Of a DNA stretch of 64,000 bases, positions 31,381-39,967 are shown piece by piece (the first letter of the stretch is position 1; the number at the start of each line of letters is the position of its first letter). The notes under the pieces are model-generated. The model had not been told where the DNA came from. It did no database searches and worked only from the letters and a program-made list of their open reading frames with translations. This DNA is from Bacteroidales bacterium (GTDB taxonomy: Bacteria > Bacteroidota > Bacteroidia > Bacteroidales > UBA3663), in NCBI GenBank assembly GCA_017561935.1, contig JAFZBE010000048.1, forward strand, positions 1 through 64,000, given 5' to 3'. The position numbers and the translations under genes were made by a program.

Positions 31381-33202
31381 TGAATTCGGCGAGGGGGTGA
31401 CAGTCGGGAGGAAGGGCATCGGCGGTGACGAGGAGGTAGCTGCGATTGTCGAAGGCAGGGATGCTGTCGTGGATGCCGACGAGGGCGCTATGCACGCGGC
31501 CCGACTGCATCTGGAGCCATGCGTCGAGAAGGGCATGGGGCAGCGAGTCGGACAGCTGCGAATGGGTGTTGTTGTAGCCGTGGTTGTGCGTCTGGATAGC
31601 GATGAGCGAACTCATCGTGTTATGGGTGGATTGCATGAACAACGTGGGCTTGAGGAACGCTTCGCCCTGGCGCATCATGTCGTGGAAGAACGAGATGGCA
31701 GAGATGGCACTGCCCCACACCGTGGCTGTTATGATGGCATCGGGAACAAGGTCGGGGTATTGCCGCAAGGTCTCCAACGAACAGCACAGGGTGCGCTTGA
31801 GCAGCTTGTCGAAGCGACGCGATTCGAGGGGCGCGAGATAGTCGCGGAAGTTGGGATCAACGGAGGGAGCAAGTAAGGTTTGAGCGAGAAGGTAAACCTT
31901 TCGCGTAGGGGTTTGAGGGGAGGCCGCCTGCGGCGGGGTTTGAGGGGTTTGAAGGGTTTGAGGAGTTTGAGGCTCGGTGTAGGGTGAAAGGATGAGCGAA
32001 CTGTCGTTGCCGCCGAAGGCGAAGGAGTTGAGGAGAAGACCCCCTCTTCTCCCCCTGCTTAGGGGGATGACCTGCTCGGCTGCATTTGGGAGGACTGGAT
32101 AATCGTGGTCGATGGGGGTTTGGAAGTTGAGGTTGACGGGGAGGAAGTGGTGCTGGAGGGCGAGGAGACAGAAGGCGGCTTCGATGCTGCCGCTGGCCGA
32201 GGTGGTGTGTCCCGTGAAGCCCTTGGTGCTGCTGAACGGAGGCAGCACGTCGCCGAAGACGCGATGCAGGGCATTGAGCTCGCTGACGTCGTTGTTGGGC
32301 GTGCCTGTGCCGTGACAGTTGATGTAGGTGATGTCGGAGGGCTGCAAATGCGCATCGTCGAGAGCGCGGCGCATGGCCAGGACGGCTCCCTCGCCATCGG
32401 GCGAAGAGGCGGTCTGATGATAGGCGTCGCACGCATTGCCGAAGCCGCGCACCACGGCCAGGGGCTTCACGCCACGACGGAGCGCGGATGCCTCGCTTTC
32501 GATGACGAGGTAGGCTGCTCCCTCGCCGAGGTTGATGCCGTTGCGCTGCGCATCGAACGGACGGCAGGGCTGCTGGTCGAGGATCATCAGCGTATTGAAC
32601 CCATTGAGATGCAGACGCGACAAGCCTTCGCTGCCTCCTGCCACGACGCGCTCGAAGTGTCCCTGGCGCACCAGCTCGACAGCCATCCCGATGGCATTGG
32701 CTGCCGAGGAACAGGCGGTGGAGATGGTATCGACGAAGGCGAACTGCCCGAAACCCCGCGCGATGTCGAGCGTGGAGGTGCCGCAGTCGTAGTTGTAGTG
32801 GACAATCTGCCCGTCGGGCGTCACCGAGGCTTCGATCTCGGTGCGGTCCATGCCTCCGACTGTCGTTCCGGAGATGAGGGCGGTGCGGGCATAGTCGTCG
32901 GGCGTGGTGAGCGCGGCCTGCTGGAGTGCCTCACGCAGGGCGAGACGTCCGATGAGGGCGGTGCGGCTCTGCGGAGCCTCGGCGTCGGAGGGTACCCCTA
33001 CCCGCTCCATGAGCTCGTCGAAACTGAGCTTGACCTCCCCTACCAGCATGTCGCGATGCACCGTCGCGAGGTACTGCACGGGGGCAATACCTGAACGATG
33101 TTCACGCAGCGAGGCGAGTGTCTGCTCTTTGCCGACACCGATGGCGCTCACTACGCCGTAACCGGAGACGATTATGGGGTTAGAAAGGTTCGAAGGGTTC
33201 AA
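31337..33202 (-). CDS. Ketosynthase fused to a chain-length-factor-like domain
   Basis: 621 residues. Residues 1-405 are a complete FabF-type ketosynthase: Cys164 in STACSSA, His297 in CHGTGTPN, Lys327 and His332 in KGFTGHTTSASG. Residues 436-621 resemble the N-terminal-like domain of the ketoacyl-synthase chain-length-factor family (NTMSSLIAIQTHNHGYNNT). The join (409-435) is a Thr/Pro/Gln linker translated from decamer repeats (31890-31985). No ATG lies near the N-terminus; the start is read as TTG at 33202, within another decamer tract. In aryl-polyene and flexirubin clusters these two domains are usually separate genes. Probable role: chain extension. Confidence 0.82.
   Translation of the reverse strand: MNPSNLSNPIIVSGYGVVSAIGVGKEQTLASLREHRSGIAPVQYLATVHRDMLVGEVKLSFDELMERVGVPSDAEAPQSRTALIGRLALREALQQAALTTPDDYARTALISGTTVGGMDRTEIEASVTPDGQIVHYNYDCGTSTLDIARGFGQFAFVDTISTACSSAANAIGMAVELVRQGHFERVVAGGSEGLSRLHLNGFNTLMILDQQPCRPFDAQRNGINLGEGAAYLVIESEASALRRGVKPLAVVRGFGNACDAYHQTASSPDGEGAVLAMRRALDDAHLQPSDITYINCHGTGTPNNDVSELNALHRVFGDVLPPFSSTKGFTGHTTSASGSIEAAFCLLALQHHFLPVNLNFQTPIDHDYPVLPNAAEQVIPLSRGRRGGLLLNSFAFGGNDSSLILSPYTEPQTPQTLQTPQTPPQAASPQTPTRKVYLLAQTLLAPSVDPNFRDYLAPLESRRFDKLLKRTLCCSLETLRQYPDLVPDAIITATVWGSAISAISFFHDMMRQGEAFLKPTLFMQSTHNTMSSLIAIQTHNHGYNNTHSQLSDSLPHALLDAWLQMQSGRVHSALVGIHDSIPAFDNRSYLLVTADALPPDCHPLAEFTSYSELALLAVKNG
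31890..31985. repeat. Decamer tract inside the ketosynthase gene
   Basis: Repeats of the type GGGGTTTGAG and GGGTTTGAAG (GTTTGAGGGGTTTGAAGGG and variants), encoding the linker PQTPQTLQTPQTPPQAASPQ. Same repeat family as the intergenic tracts. Confidence 0.85.
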
Positions 33203-33216
33203 GGGGTTTGAGGGGT
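33178..33216. repeat. Decamer tract between ACP and ketosynthase genes
   Basis: GGGGTTAGAAAGGTTCGAAGGG then TTCAAGGGGTTTGAGGGG: about four decamers filling the ACP-ketosynthase junction and encoding the ketosynthase N-terminus NPSNLSNP. Confidence 0.8.
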
Positions 33217-33218
33217 TT

Positions 33219-33476
33219 TTATCTTGTGCGGTTGGCCTGAATGAATTCGGCCATGGTGCGGATGGACTTGAAGATCTCCTTGCCCTGAGCGGGCGACTGG
33301 AGCTTGATGCCGTAGTCCTTCTCGAGGATCATGATGAGTTCGAGGGCGTCGATGGAGTCGAGCCCGAGGCCTTCGCCGAAGAGTGGGGCATCGGCATCGA
33401 TATCTGCGGGAGTCAGGTCTTCGAGGTTCAGGGCCTCGATCACCTGCTGTTTTAGAGTTTCAATTAGTTCGTTCAT
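33219..33476 (-). CDS. Acyl carrier protein
   Basis: 85 residues, acidic, helical. GLGLDSIDALEL holds Ser41, the phosphopantetheine site. It carries the growing chain between the two ketosynthases, the hotdog dehydratase pair and the acyltransferase encoded around it. It lies 49 bp after one ketosynthase gene and 16 bp before the other. Confidence 0.93.
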   Translation of the reverse strand: MNELIETLKQQVIEALNLEDLTPADIDADAPLFGEGLGLDSIDALELIMILEKDYGIKLQSPAQGKEIFKSIRTMAEFIQANRTR

Positions 33477-33525
33477 TATTTCTAAGTTTTTTTATTCTTG
33501 TGAAAATGGATTTGAGACGTGGGCT

Positions 33526-35232
33526 TCAATAGCCCGTCTCACAATCCGGAAAATTAATTGAAAGAGAAGCCTCGAAATGATTCTCGTCGGGAGCGTCGAG
33601 CCAGCCGACGAGGGCAGAGGTCGTGGCGGGATCGGCGAAAGCCTGGGCCACGAGCTGGTGCATGAGAGCGTCGTCGCGGCTGGGAAGGGCGAAGTAGCAG
33701 GTCTCGCCATGCAGCTGGTGACGAATGGCAATCTCGCCCGTGACGATGTTGGGCAGCGTATAGACGAAGTCGGCAGGGCTGGGGAAGTAGTTGTCGCCCG
33801 GCTGGATGGTCTGCTCGAAGGCGCGGTCGGCTACCTGTGAGGCGGTGCGTCCAAAGAGCAGGACGGCGCGATGATGGCCGAAGGCCTCGGTCGATGCTTC
33901 GCGCTGCATGAGCAGTTCGGCTGCCATGAACCCGAGACGGGTGAGGATGTCCATCTTGTAGAACTTCGGATAGTCGCCGACATACTGCTTGTAGAGGGCG
34001 GTGAGGAGCGCCTTGCCCGTGGCTCCTGCGGTGGGCAGAGTCTCGCCGCAGAGTGTTGCGCCCTGGGGAGTAATGTGCACCGAAAGCCTCGGCTCCGTAA
34101 GTTTTGCCTCAACCCCACAGCACACTTGTCTCTTACTATCCCCTAGTAACTCGAACCCCATGGCCGCATTGCAGCCTCCGAAACCGCTCATCAGCTTGAT
34201 GAACGAGGGTGGCTGGGCAGCGTCGGACAAGGGTTGATGCCGGCCAACGACCGTGATGGGGCGGCTGGTGCCGAGGGTTTTGAACCCACGCGTGGCGGGT
34301 ATCCAGCCTTCACGCAAGGCGTGCATCGTGAGGATGCTTTCGAGGATGCCTGCTGCGCCCATGGTGTGGCCGAAATAGCCCTTGAGCGCCGTGACGGGAA
34401 CATCGGACAAAGCCGCGCGATGGATGGCCTTCGACTCCATATCATCATTATAGAGCGTGGCCGTGCCATGCGCCGAGAGGCAAACGGGTCGAGTGACTTC
34501 GCGACAGGCGGCTTCGAGTGCCAGGAAACTGCCTTCGGCTGTGCGCGAAGGGCCGGAGATATGGAAGGCATCGTTGCGCATAAAGCCAGGGAGGGCCTCC
34601 CATGTGCCGGATGTGACCTCGTCGGGGCTACACCTTTTTAATATAATAGTAGCCGCAGCTTCGCCCAGGTTGAGACCATTGCGATCCTCGTCGAACGGAC
34701 GGCATGGGGCGGGCGACATGGCCTTGAACGACTGGAAGCCCGAGACGATGAAGCGTGACTGCACATCGCAGCCCGCGACGATGGCATAGTCGTAGGCTCC
34801 CATGTCGAGCAGACGACGCGCCACGATGAGCGCCGAGAGGCCGCTGATGCAGGCATTGCTCACGGTGAAGGACGCAAGGCTTTCGACAAGGGGCAGAGCG
34901 GGACGGATGCGCTCGACGATGCGCGAAGCTGTCACGGCGAAAGACACGCCCTCGGGACCGGTGGTCTGCCCCTTGGTGGAGCTGAGCACCAGCACCACGC
35001 GCCCCGCAACGTCGGTCGAGGCCAGGCAGCGCAGGATGGAGGCGGCGACCAATGCTTCGAAGGTGGGACGTTCGCCCTGGCCATCGGCGAAGAGCGAGGC
35101 CACAAACGGCTCGGGGATGTCCCACAGACGATGTTCCCGAAGACAGGCGCGGGAGTCGCGCACCGCCTGCAGGTTCTCGGACGTGGTGGCCCCGAGGGGG
35201 GAGAGTATGTTGTCGGCAATGACTGTTACCAT
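33526..35232 (-). CDS. Beta-ketoacyl-ACP synthase with C-terminal extension
   Basis: 568 residues. FabF-like core with Cys128 in VSNACISG, His255 in SAHGTATL, Lys284 and His289 in KGYFGHTMGAAG, so catalytically complete. About 170 extra C-terminal residues follow (from about 390), including KFYKMDILTRLGFMAAELLM, seen in Bacteroidetes polyene-type ketosynthases. The ATG at 35232 is preferred over an upstream TTG; it is 4 bp after the hotdog stop. It is the second ketosynthase of the cluster and may differ in chain length or in initiation. Confidence 0.85.
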   Translation of the reverse strand: MVTVIADNILSPLGATTSENLQAVRDSRACLREHRLWDIPEPFVASLFADGQGERPTFEALVAASILRCLASTDVAGRVVLVLSSTKGQTTGPEGVSFAVTASRIVERIRPALPLVESLASFTVSNACISGLSALIVARRLLDMGAYDYAIVAGCDVQSRFIVSGFQSFKAMSPAPCRPFDEDRNGLNLGEAAATIILKRCSPDEVTSGTWEALPGFMRNDAFHISGPSRTAEGSFLALEAACREVTRPVCLSAHGTATLYNDDMESKAIHRAALSDVPVTALKGYFGHTMGAAGILESILTMHALREGWIPATRGFKTLGTSRPITVVGRHQPLSDAAQPPSFIKLMSGFGGCNAAMGFELLGDSKRQVCCGVEAKLTEPRLSVHITPQGATLCGETLPTAGATGKALLTALYKQYVGDYPKFYKMDILTRLGFMAAELLMQREASTEAFGHHRAVLLFGRTASQVADRAFEQTIQPGDNYFPSPADFVYTLPNIVTGEIAIRHQLHGETCYFALPSRDDALMHQLVAQAFADPATTSALVGWLDAPDENHFEASLSINFPDCETGY

Positions 35233-35236
35233 ACGT

Positions 35237-35671
35237 TCATGCTTCGCTAAGGGCAATCTTCATCTCGCCTTCGGCAATGAGTTCGTCGTGACGGGTGCGG
35301 ACAACGGCATGGACCAACGTGAGGCCAAAGGCTTCGCCCAGCACTTCGATGCGCGTGAACAGCTCCTCTCCCACCGACGGATGACGCATGACGTCGAGGC
35401 GACGGATGGCTCCGATGTAGCCGATGGCGATGGGGCGATGGAGGATGTACTTGTTGTAGTAGCCGATGCGGGCGGCGCACGTCTGGGCGATGTGTTCGAC
35501 AATACCTGCCGTCTGAAGCACGTCGGACAGGATGATGTTGTCGGGACGGATGAGCAGCTCGGACTCGGAGGCGGCAGTGTCGTAGGACAACAGTCGATCG
35601 ACCATCAGCATGGGCGGCCGCTGTGGGATGATGTCCCAGACAGGGAGGTTCGAAGGGTTCAAATTGCTCAT
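35237..35671 (-). CDS. Hotdog protein, dehydratase partner (ApeP/COG4706-like)
   Basis: 144 residues. IIPQRPPMLMVDRLL and GIVEHIAQTCAARIG are the two hotdog active-site segments. Position 17 is Gln where catalytically complete relatives have His (PH rather than PQ), while Glu59 is kept in VEHIAQT. This is complementary to the FabZ-like protein at 30424-30801. The N-terminus MSNLNPSNLPV is encoded by a decamer (AACCCTTCGAACC). The ATGA overlap with the acyltransferase stop indicates coupling. The longer frame to 35944 is a shadow of the acyltransferase gene. Confidence 0.8.
   Translation of the reverse strand: MSNLNPSNLPVWDIIPQRPPMLMVDRLLSYDTAASESELLIRPDNIILSDVLQTAGIVEHIAQTCAARIGYYNKYILHRPIAIGYIGAIRRLDVMRHPSVGEELFTRIEVLGEAFGLTLVHAVVRTRHDELIAEGEMKIALSEA
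35640..35668. repeat. Short decamer tract in the hotdog gene
   Basis: GAGGTTCGAAGGGTTCAAATT: two or three decamers of the GGTTCGAAGG type within codons 3-10 of the hotdog gene. Confidence 0.6.
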
Positions 35672-36576
35672 TTTTGCCAGAAATCGAAGTAGTTGAACCA
35701 CTGCTCGGGATAGCGGCGCACGATGGTTTCGAGGCAGGTGGCGAACTCCTGTGCGAGGAGCGCGGTGTGCTGCCGTTTGGCAGCGGGCTGTCCCTGAAGC
35801 GAGAGGCCGAGGCGACGGACGAAGATGCGATACTGCGTCCAGCTCTCCTTCATCACGAAGATGGCCACGATGGGGGCTTCGCGCACCACAGCCAACTGGA
35901 ACGGTCCCATCGGGAACTGCGCCTGGCGACCCATGAACTGACATTCGACCGACTTGGTGGAGCCGAACATGCGGTCGCCCGGGATGGAGGCGATGTCGCC
36001 GTCGCGCACCACATTGTTGAGCAGGAAGATGTGGCTCATGTCGGGCTGCACAAACACCATCTGCACACCGTTGGGAGAAAAGACGTTCTCGCGGTTCTCC
36101 ATAATGGTCTGCGAACCGTCGCGGAAGAGCAGGGCATAGAGGCGCTTGCGGGGCTGACGCAGCTCGTAGCCCGCCAGCTCATAGTTGCCCGCATGGCTGA
36201 ACACCTGCACAAAACCCGACTCGCCTTCGGCCAGCTCGTTGTAGGCTTCGAGCCCCTCGACGGCAAAGCGGAAGCGGCGGCCTCCATAGACGGCAAAGCG
36301 GTCGATGATGACCTGGGCAAAGCGCAGATGGTTGAGACAGACGTAGCGGAACGCCTTGAACGGCCCGTAGCCAAAGGCCTCGCGGAAGAAATGGTATTGC
36401 GAGAGGTAGCCCCGGCGGTTGCCGATGAGATAGAACGGCACGACGAAGACGGCGGCAAAGACGTAGATGACACCGATAGGCACCTTGCCCAGCACCGCAA
36501 CGAGTGCACGGTGCATCCACGGCAGGCCATCGGTGGTGCCTTGCCACTGCGTCTTGGTGTTGCTGGTGTCGGTCAT
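35668..36576 (-). CDS. LpxL/HtrB-like lysophospholipid acyltransferase
   Basis: 302 residues. Hydrophobic segment near residues 15-40, then FSHAGNYELAGY with the HX4E acyltransferase motif, and a later block with GDRMFGSTKSVECQFMGRQA and FPMGPFQLAV. The family attaches acyl chains to lipid A or, in aryl-polyene clusters, to the product. Here it probably transfers the ACP-bound chain to a membrane lipid. Start MTDTSNTKTQ at 36576; 23 bp after the methyltransferase gene. Confidence 0.85.
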   Translation of the reverse strand: MTDTSNTKTQWQGTTDGLPWMHRALVAVLGKVPIGVIYVFAAVFVVPFYLIGNRRGYLSQYHFFREAFGYGPFKAFRYVCLNHLRFAQVIIDRFAVYGGRRFRFAVEGLEAYNELAEGESGFVQVFSHAGNYELAGYELRQPRKRLYALLFRDGSQTIMENRENVFSPNGVQMVFVQPDMSHIFLLNNVVRDGDIASIPGDRMFGSTKSVECQFMGRQAQFPMGPFQLAVVREAPIVAIFVMKESWTQYRIFVRRLGLSLQGQPAAKRQHTALLAQEFATCLETIVRRYPEQWFNYFDFWQK

Positions 36577-36599
36577 TGGTTCTCTTAGCAAATATCGGT

Positions 36600-37697
36600 T
36601 TACTTGCGGCAGACCACGATGGAGTGGCCCAGCCCAAGGTTGTCGTGGATGGTCTCGACCTGCAAACCTGCGGCCTCGATGCACGACTGAAGGGCCTCGG
36701 TGCTATACATCTTGCTGTTGCCATTGGCGAGGGCCGTGAAATAGACGCTCGTCAGGGTGAGGCACAGGGCGGCGGTCTCGTACTTCTGGCGGTCCCACAA
36801 CGTCTCCATGATGCACAGACGGCTGTCGGCATCCATGATGAAGGCGGCGCGGGTGAGGATGGACACGATCTGCGCGGTGCTGAAGCAGTCGAGGAACTGC
36901 GACATCCAGATGACATCGTAATGGCGGTCGGTGGGGAAGGCGCTGTCGGCGTCGAGGAGGTTCATGCCATAGCCATGGATGCGCTCGGCACCAGGCTGAC
37001 CTTTAGTCTGTGCACGCATCATGTCGAGTTGCTGGGGCAGATCGACGATGGTCACCTCGACATCGGGCGAATAGGCCACACACTGCAGCGCCCAACGTCC
37101 CGTATTGCCCCCCACATCGAGCAGATGGCGCGGCTGCATCTGACCCAACACGAGCTGCAAGGCCTGCGGGAACGAGCCGTCGCTGTAGAAATGGTCGAAG
37201 CCGAACCAGCTGTGCTGCACCTCGGGGGGCAGTTGCGACAAGCCCTCGTAGATGGTGGGCCACGGGCCGAAATGCTCCAACCCAACGGGACGGCCTTCGA
37301 GCAAAGATGCTTCGAGCTGGAAGAGTCCCTCGTAGTTGACATCGTGGTTGAAGTCGAGGTTGGCGCGTGTGGATGCGTCGGTGAGCAGGAAGTAGCCGGT
37401 CTTCGACAGGGTGAAGCGCTCGGTGTCGGCATCGACAAGGATGGTGCCGATGGAGAGCGAGGCCTCGGTGAGCACGCGCACGGCATAGTCGGAAAGGCCG
37501 GTGGCCTGGACAAGCTCTTCGCGGGTGAGGCCGTCGATGTTGTCGCGCAAGAGGTCGAGGATGCCGAACTTCACCATCAGCCGACTCACCTGGAACACCA
37601 CGGGACCCCACGCGATGACCTGTGCGCGACGCTGGGCCTCGCGGGCAGAAAGGTGCTCGCGGGTGTAAGCTTGGTGGAGGGAGGGGGACAAGTGCAT
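36600..37697 (-). CDS. SAM-dependent O-methyltransferase
   Basis: 365 residues. The N-terminal helical region (about 30-110) resembles the dimerisation/winged-helix domain of hydroxyindole-type O-methyltransferases. LLDVGGNTGRWALQ (about residue 192) is the SAM-binding motif, followed by VTIVDLP. It probably methylates an aromatic hydroxyl or carboxyl of the cluster product. It is the first gene of the cluster; the sequence before its ATG is a decamer tract, and no TAnnTTTG box is seen between it and yidC. Confidence 0.85.
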   Translation of the reverse strand: MHLSPSLHQAYTREHLSAREAQRRAQVIAWGPVVFQVSRLMVKFGILDLLRDNIDGLTREELVQATGLSDYAVRVLTEASLSIGTILVDADTERFTLSKTGYFLLTDASTRANLDFNHDVNYEGLFQLEASLLEGRPVGLEHFGPWPTIYEGLSQLPPEVQHSWFGFDHFYSDGSFPQALQLVLGQMQPRHLLDVGGNTGRWALQCVAYSPDVEVTIVDLPQQLDMMRAQTKGQPGAERIHGYGMNLLDADSAFPTDRHYDVIWMSQFLDCFSTAQIVSILTRAAFIMDADSRLCIMETLWDRQKYETAALCLTLTSVYFTALANGNSKMYSTEALQSCIEAAGLQVETIHDNLGLGHSIVVCRK

Positions 37698-37772
37698 GGG
37701 TGGGGTTAAGAGGGGGTTAAGAGGGGGTTAAGAGGGGTTATGAGGGGTTAAGAAGGGTTCGAAGGGTTTGAA
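37698..37772. repeat. Decamer tract before the methyltransferase gene
   Basis: GGGGGTTAAGAGG repeats with some GGGTTCGAAGG and GGGTTTGAAAG units, about seven decamers, filling the space between the yidC terminator and the methyltransferase ATG. Confidence 0.85.
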
Positions 37773-37781
37773 AGCAAGAGG

Positions 37782-37816
37782 GGACCGCTCCTGACGTTGA
37801 GCGTCTGAAACGGTCC
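37782..37816 (-). terminator. Hairpin after yidC
   Basis: GGACCG at 37782-37787 pairs with CGGTCC at 37811-37816, with an inner GACG/CGTC stem. It is 38 bp after the yidC stop. The U tract is poor (CTCTTGCTTTC). Confidence 0.55.
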
Positions 37817-37853
37817 TGGTGAGGAAATCTGAATGTGGAGATTGCGATAGGGA

Positions 37854-39821
37854 TCAGCGACGCAGTTTGCGCTGCTGTTCCTCGCGCTGCTTCTTCATCT
37901 GGCGCTCCTGCTCCTTCTGAATCTCCTGAAGGCGTGCCACCCAACCGGAGGTCTTCTTGCCTGCCTTGCTCTTCTTGGGGTTCTTGAGGTTCTGCTTCAT
38001 CTCGGCGAGGATCTTGTCCTCGTTCATCGACCAACGGATGCCGTAGGTGATGAGAATGCCGAAGAGGGTGGAGAGGAAGTAGTAGTAGGAAAGACCTGCC
38101 GAATAGTTGTTGAGGAAGAAGAGGAACATCAGCGGCATGAGGTACATCATCCACTTCATGCCGGGCATGCTCTGGTTCGTGGGGGTCTGCTTCTGCATGA
38201 GCCAAGTGTAGAAGATATTGACGGCGGTCATGAGCAAGCAGAAGAGCGACAGGTGGTTGCCGAAGATGGGCACGTGGGTGTCCCAGGTGAGGAACGCATC
38301 GTAGGTGGAGAGGTCGTCGGCCCAAAGGAAGGGCTCGTGACGCAACTCGATGGATGTCGGGAAGAAGTAGAAGAGTGCAATGAGCACGGGCCACTGGATG
38401 AGCATGGGCAGACAGCCGCCTGCGGGACTCACACCCATCTTGTTGTAGAGCGCCATGAGCTCCTGCTGCTTCTGCATGGCATCCTCCTGATTGGGGTACT
38501 TCTCGTTGAGGGCCTGCACTTCGGGCATCTGGTTGGCGATGCGCATACGAGCCGTGGATTTGTACGACTTGTAGGTCATCGGCAAGGTGACGAGCTTGAT
38601 GAAGAGCGTCATCAACAGGATGATGATGCCGTAGGAGTGGATGAACTTGTCCATGAGGTGGAACAGGGGGATGATGACCCACGAGTTGATGTAATGGACA
38701 ATGAATCGCCAGCCGAGGTAGAACGAATCCTGCAGGTCGAGGTCCTCGTTCTGCTTGCCGATGAACGATGCTGCGAGGTCGTTCATGTCGCGGAGCTTAT
38801 AGTAGTCCTTCGGGCCGATGTAGAAGCACATCGGGACGGTCTGCGTGGCGGCACGGGTGTCGAGCTCAAACTCGAGGTTCTCGGCAGCATAACGCTTGAT
38901 GACGCTGGGGTCTTCCTCCTCCTTTACGGGTTCGCTGGTGAGACGGCCTGCAGTGAAGAGGTCGTTGGTGATGAACATGGTGGAGAAGAACTGGTTCTGG
39001 AACGAGATCCACGACATGCGGCCGTCCAAGGTCTCGTCGTCACGCTTGCCGCTCGACAGGTCGTCGGTCGATTGGCCGGAATACTTGTAGTAGATCTGCG
39101 AATAACGGCCTTCGAAGTCACGTCCGAGCTCGGTGCGTGGCAGCGACTGGTGCCAGTTCATGAGCACGGTGCGGTCGTTGAGCATGTTCTCGATGTTGCG
39201 AGTGACGATGCTGTAGTTCACGAGGTAGCTGTCGGGCGCAGGCAGGGCATAGACGAAGCTGAACTCGGCGCCGTCGGACGAGCGCAGGGACATCGTCACC
39301 GACGTGTCGCTGACCTGGGTGGGCTCGAAATAGAAGCGGTCGGTGTTGAACGACCCCTTGGGGGTATTCAGGGTGTAGTAGAGGTCGTTGTTCTCGGCAG
39401 TGAAGACCACGAGGGTGTCGCCCTGGTAGTCGTCGTACTTCTTCAGCACGGCTTCCTCGATCTGTCCGCCCTTGGTGGAAAGGGTAAGACGAAGGACGTC
39501 GTTCTCGAGCACGATCTTCTGTTCTGTCCCCTGCACAGCCTCGGCAAGGGCTCCGTATGTCTGAAGCAGTTTCGCATTGTTCAAGCTGTCGAGCAGCGCA
39601 ATCTGTGCACTGTCCTTTGGCAAAGCCTCAGCTTCGGTAAGGGCATCGGCAGCAATGGCCTCAGCTGCCTCGGCAGCAGTTTTTTCAGCATTGACACGGG
39701 CTATCGAGTCGTTGTAACGACGCATGGCCTCAATCTGCTCGGGTGAAGGTTGAGTGTAATACATGTACCCGAACAACAGGGCACACATAAGAAGAGTTCC
39801 AATTACGGTGTTCTTATTCAT
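37854..39821 (-). CDS. yidC: Membrane protein insertase YidC
   Basis: 655 residues. N-terminal helix (MNKNTVIGTLLMCALLFGYM), a large periplasmic domain (about 60-370), then the conserved five-helix core with LIQWPVLIALFYFFPTSIEL and MKWMMYLMPLMFLFFLNNYS. A basic tail (KKSKAGKK ... KQREEQQRKLRR) ends it, typical of Bacteroidetes YidC. It inserts and folds inner-membrane proteins. The start at 39821 is set by the promoter at 39847-39878, which lies inside the longer frame. Confidence 0.95.
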   Translation of the reverse strand: MNKNTVIGTLLMCALLFGYMYYTQPSPEQIEAMRRYNDSIARVNAEKTAAEAAEAIAADALTEAEALPKDSAQIALLDSLNNAKLLQTYGALAEAVQGTEQKIVLENDVLRLTLSTKGGQIEEAVLKKYDDYQGDTLVVFTAENNDLYYTLNTPKGSFNTDRFYFEPTQVSDTSVTMSLRSSDGAEFSFVYALPAPDSYLVNYSIVTRNIENMLNDRTVLMNWHQSLPRTELGRDFEGRYSQIYYKYSGQSTDDLSSGKRDDETLDGRMSWISFQNQFFSTMFITNDLFTAGRLTSEPVKEEEDPSVIKRYAAENLEFELDTRAATQTVPMCFYIGPKDYYKLRDMNDLAASFIGKQNEDLDLQDSFYLGWRFIVHYINSWVIIPLFHLMDKFIHSYGIIILLMTLFIKLVTLPMTYKSYKSTARMRIANQMPEVQALNEKYPNQEDAMQKQQELMALYNKMGVSPAGGCLPMLIQWPVLIALFYFFPTSIELRHEPFLWADDLSTYDAFLTWDTHVPIFGNHLSLFCLLMTAVNIFYTWLMQKQTPTNQSMPGMKWMMYLMPLMFLFFLNNYSAGLSYYYFLSTLFGILITYGIRWSMNEDKILAEMKQNLKNPKKSKAGKKTSGWVARLQEIQKEQERQMKKQREEQQRKLRR

Positions 39822-39846
39822 ACTTATTCTTATAGAAAAACGCGGG

Positions 39847-39878
39847 CAAAGATAGAAAAAAAAATTGTACCTGCCAAA
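39847..39878 (-). promoter_or_regulatory. Promoter of yidC
   Basis: Minus-strand TATCTTTG at 39847-39854 and TTTG at 39875-39878, 20-bp spacer. Confidence 0.85.
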
Positions 39879-39903
39879 CAAAACGCAAAAAAAGGGAGAA
39901 AAA

Positions 39904-39935
39904 TTTGGGTATTCGGAAAATTTGTCTTATCTTTG
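39904..39935 (+). promoter_or_regulatory. Promoter of the engB operon
   Basis: TTTG at 39904-39907 and TATCTTTG at 39928-39935, 20-bp spacer; divergent from the yidC promoter. Confidence 0.87.
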
Positions 39936-39967
39936 CGCCCGCTAAATTACATTTTATTAGGATAAAT

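Noticed and set aside
35672..35944. N-terminal extension of the hotdog protein
   Set aside because: It is the acyltransferase gene read in another frame.
39822..39881. Longer YidC start
   Set aside because: The yidC promoter box lies within it.
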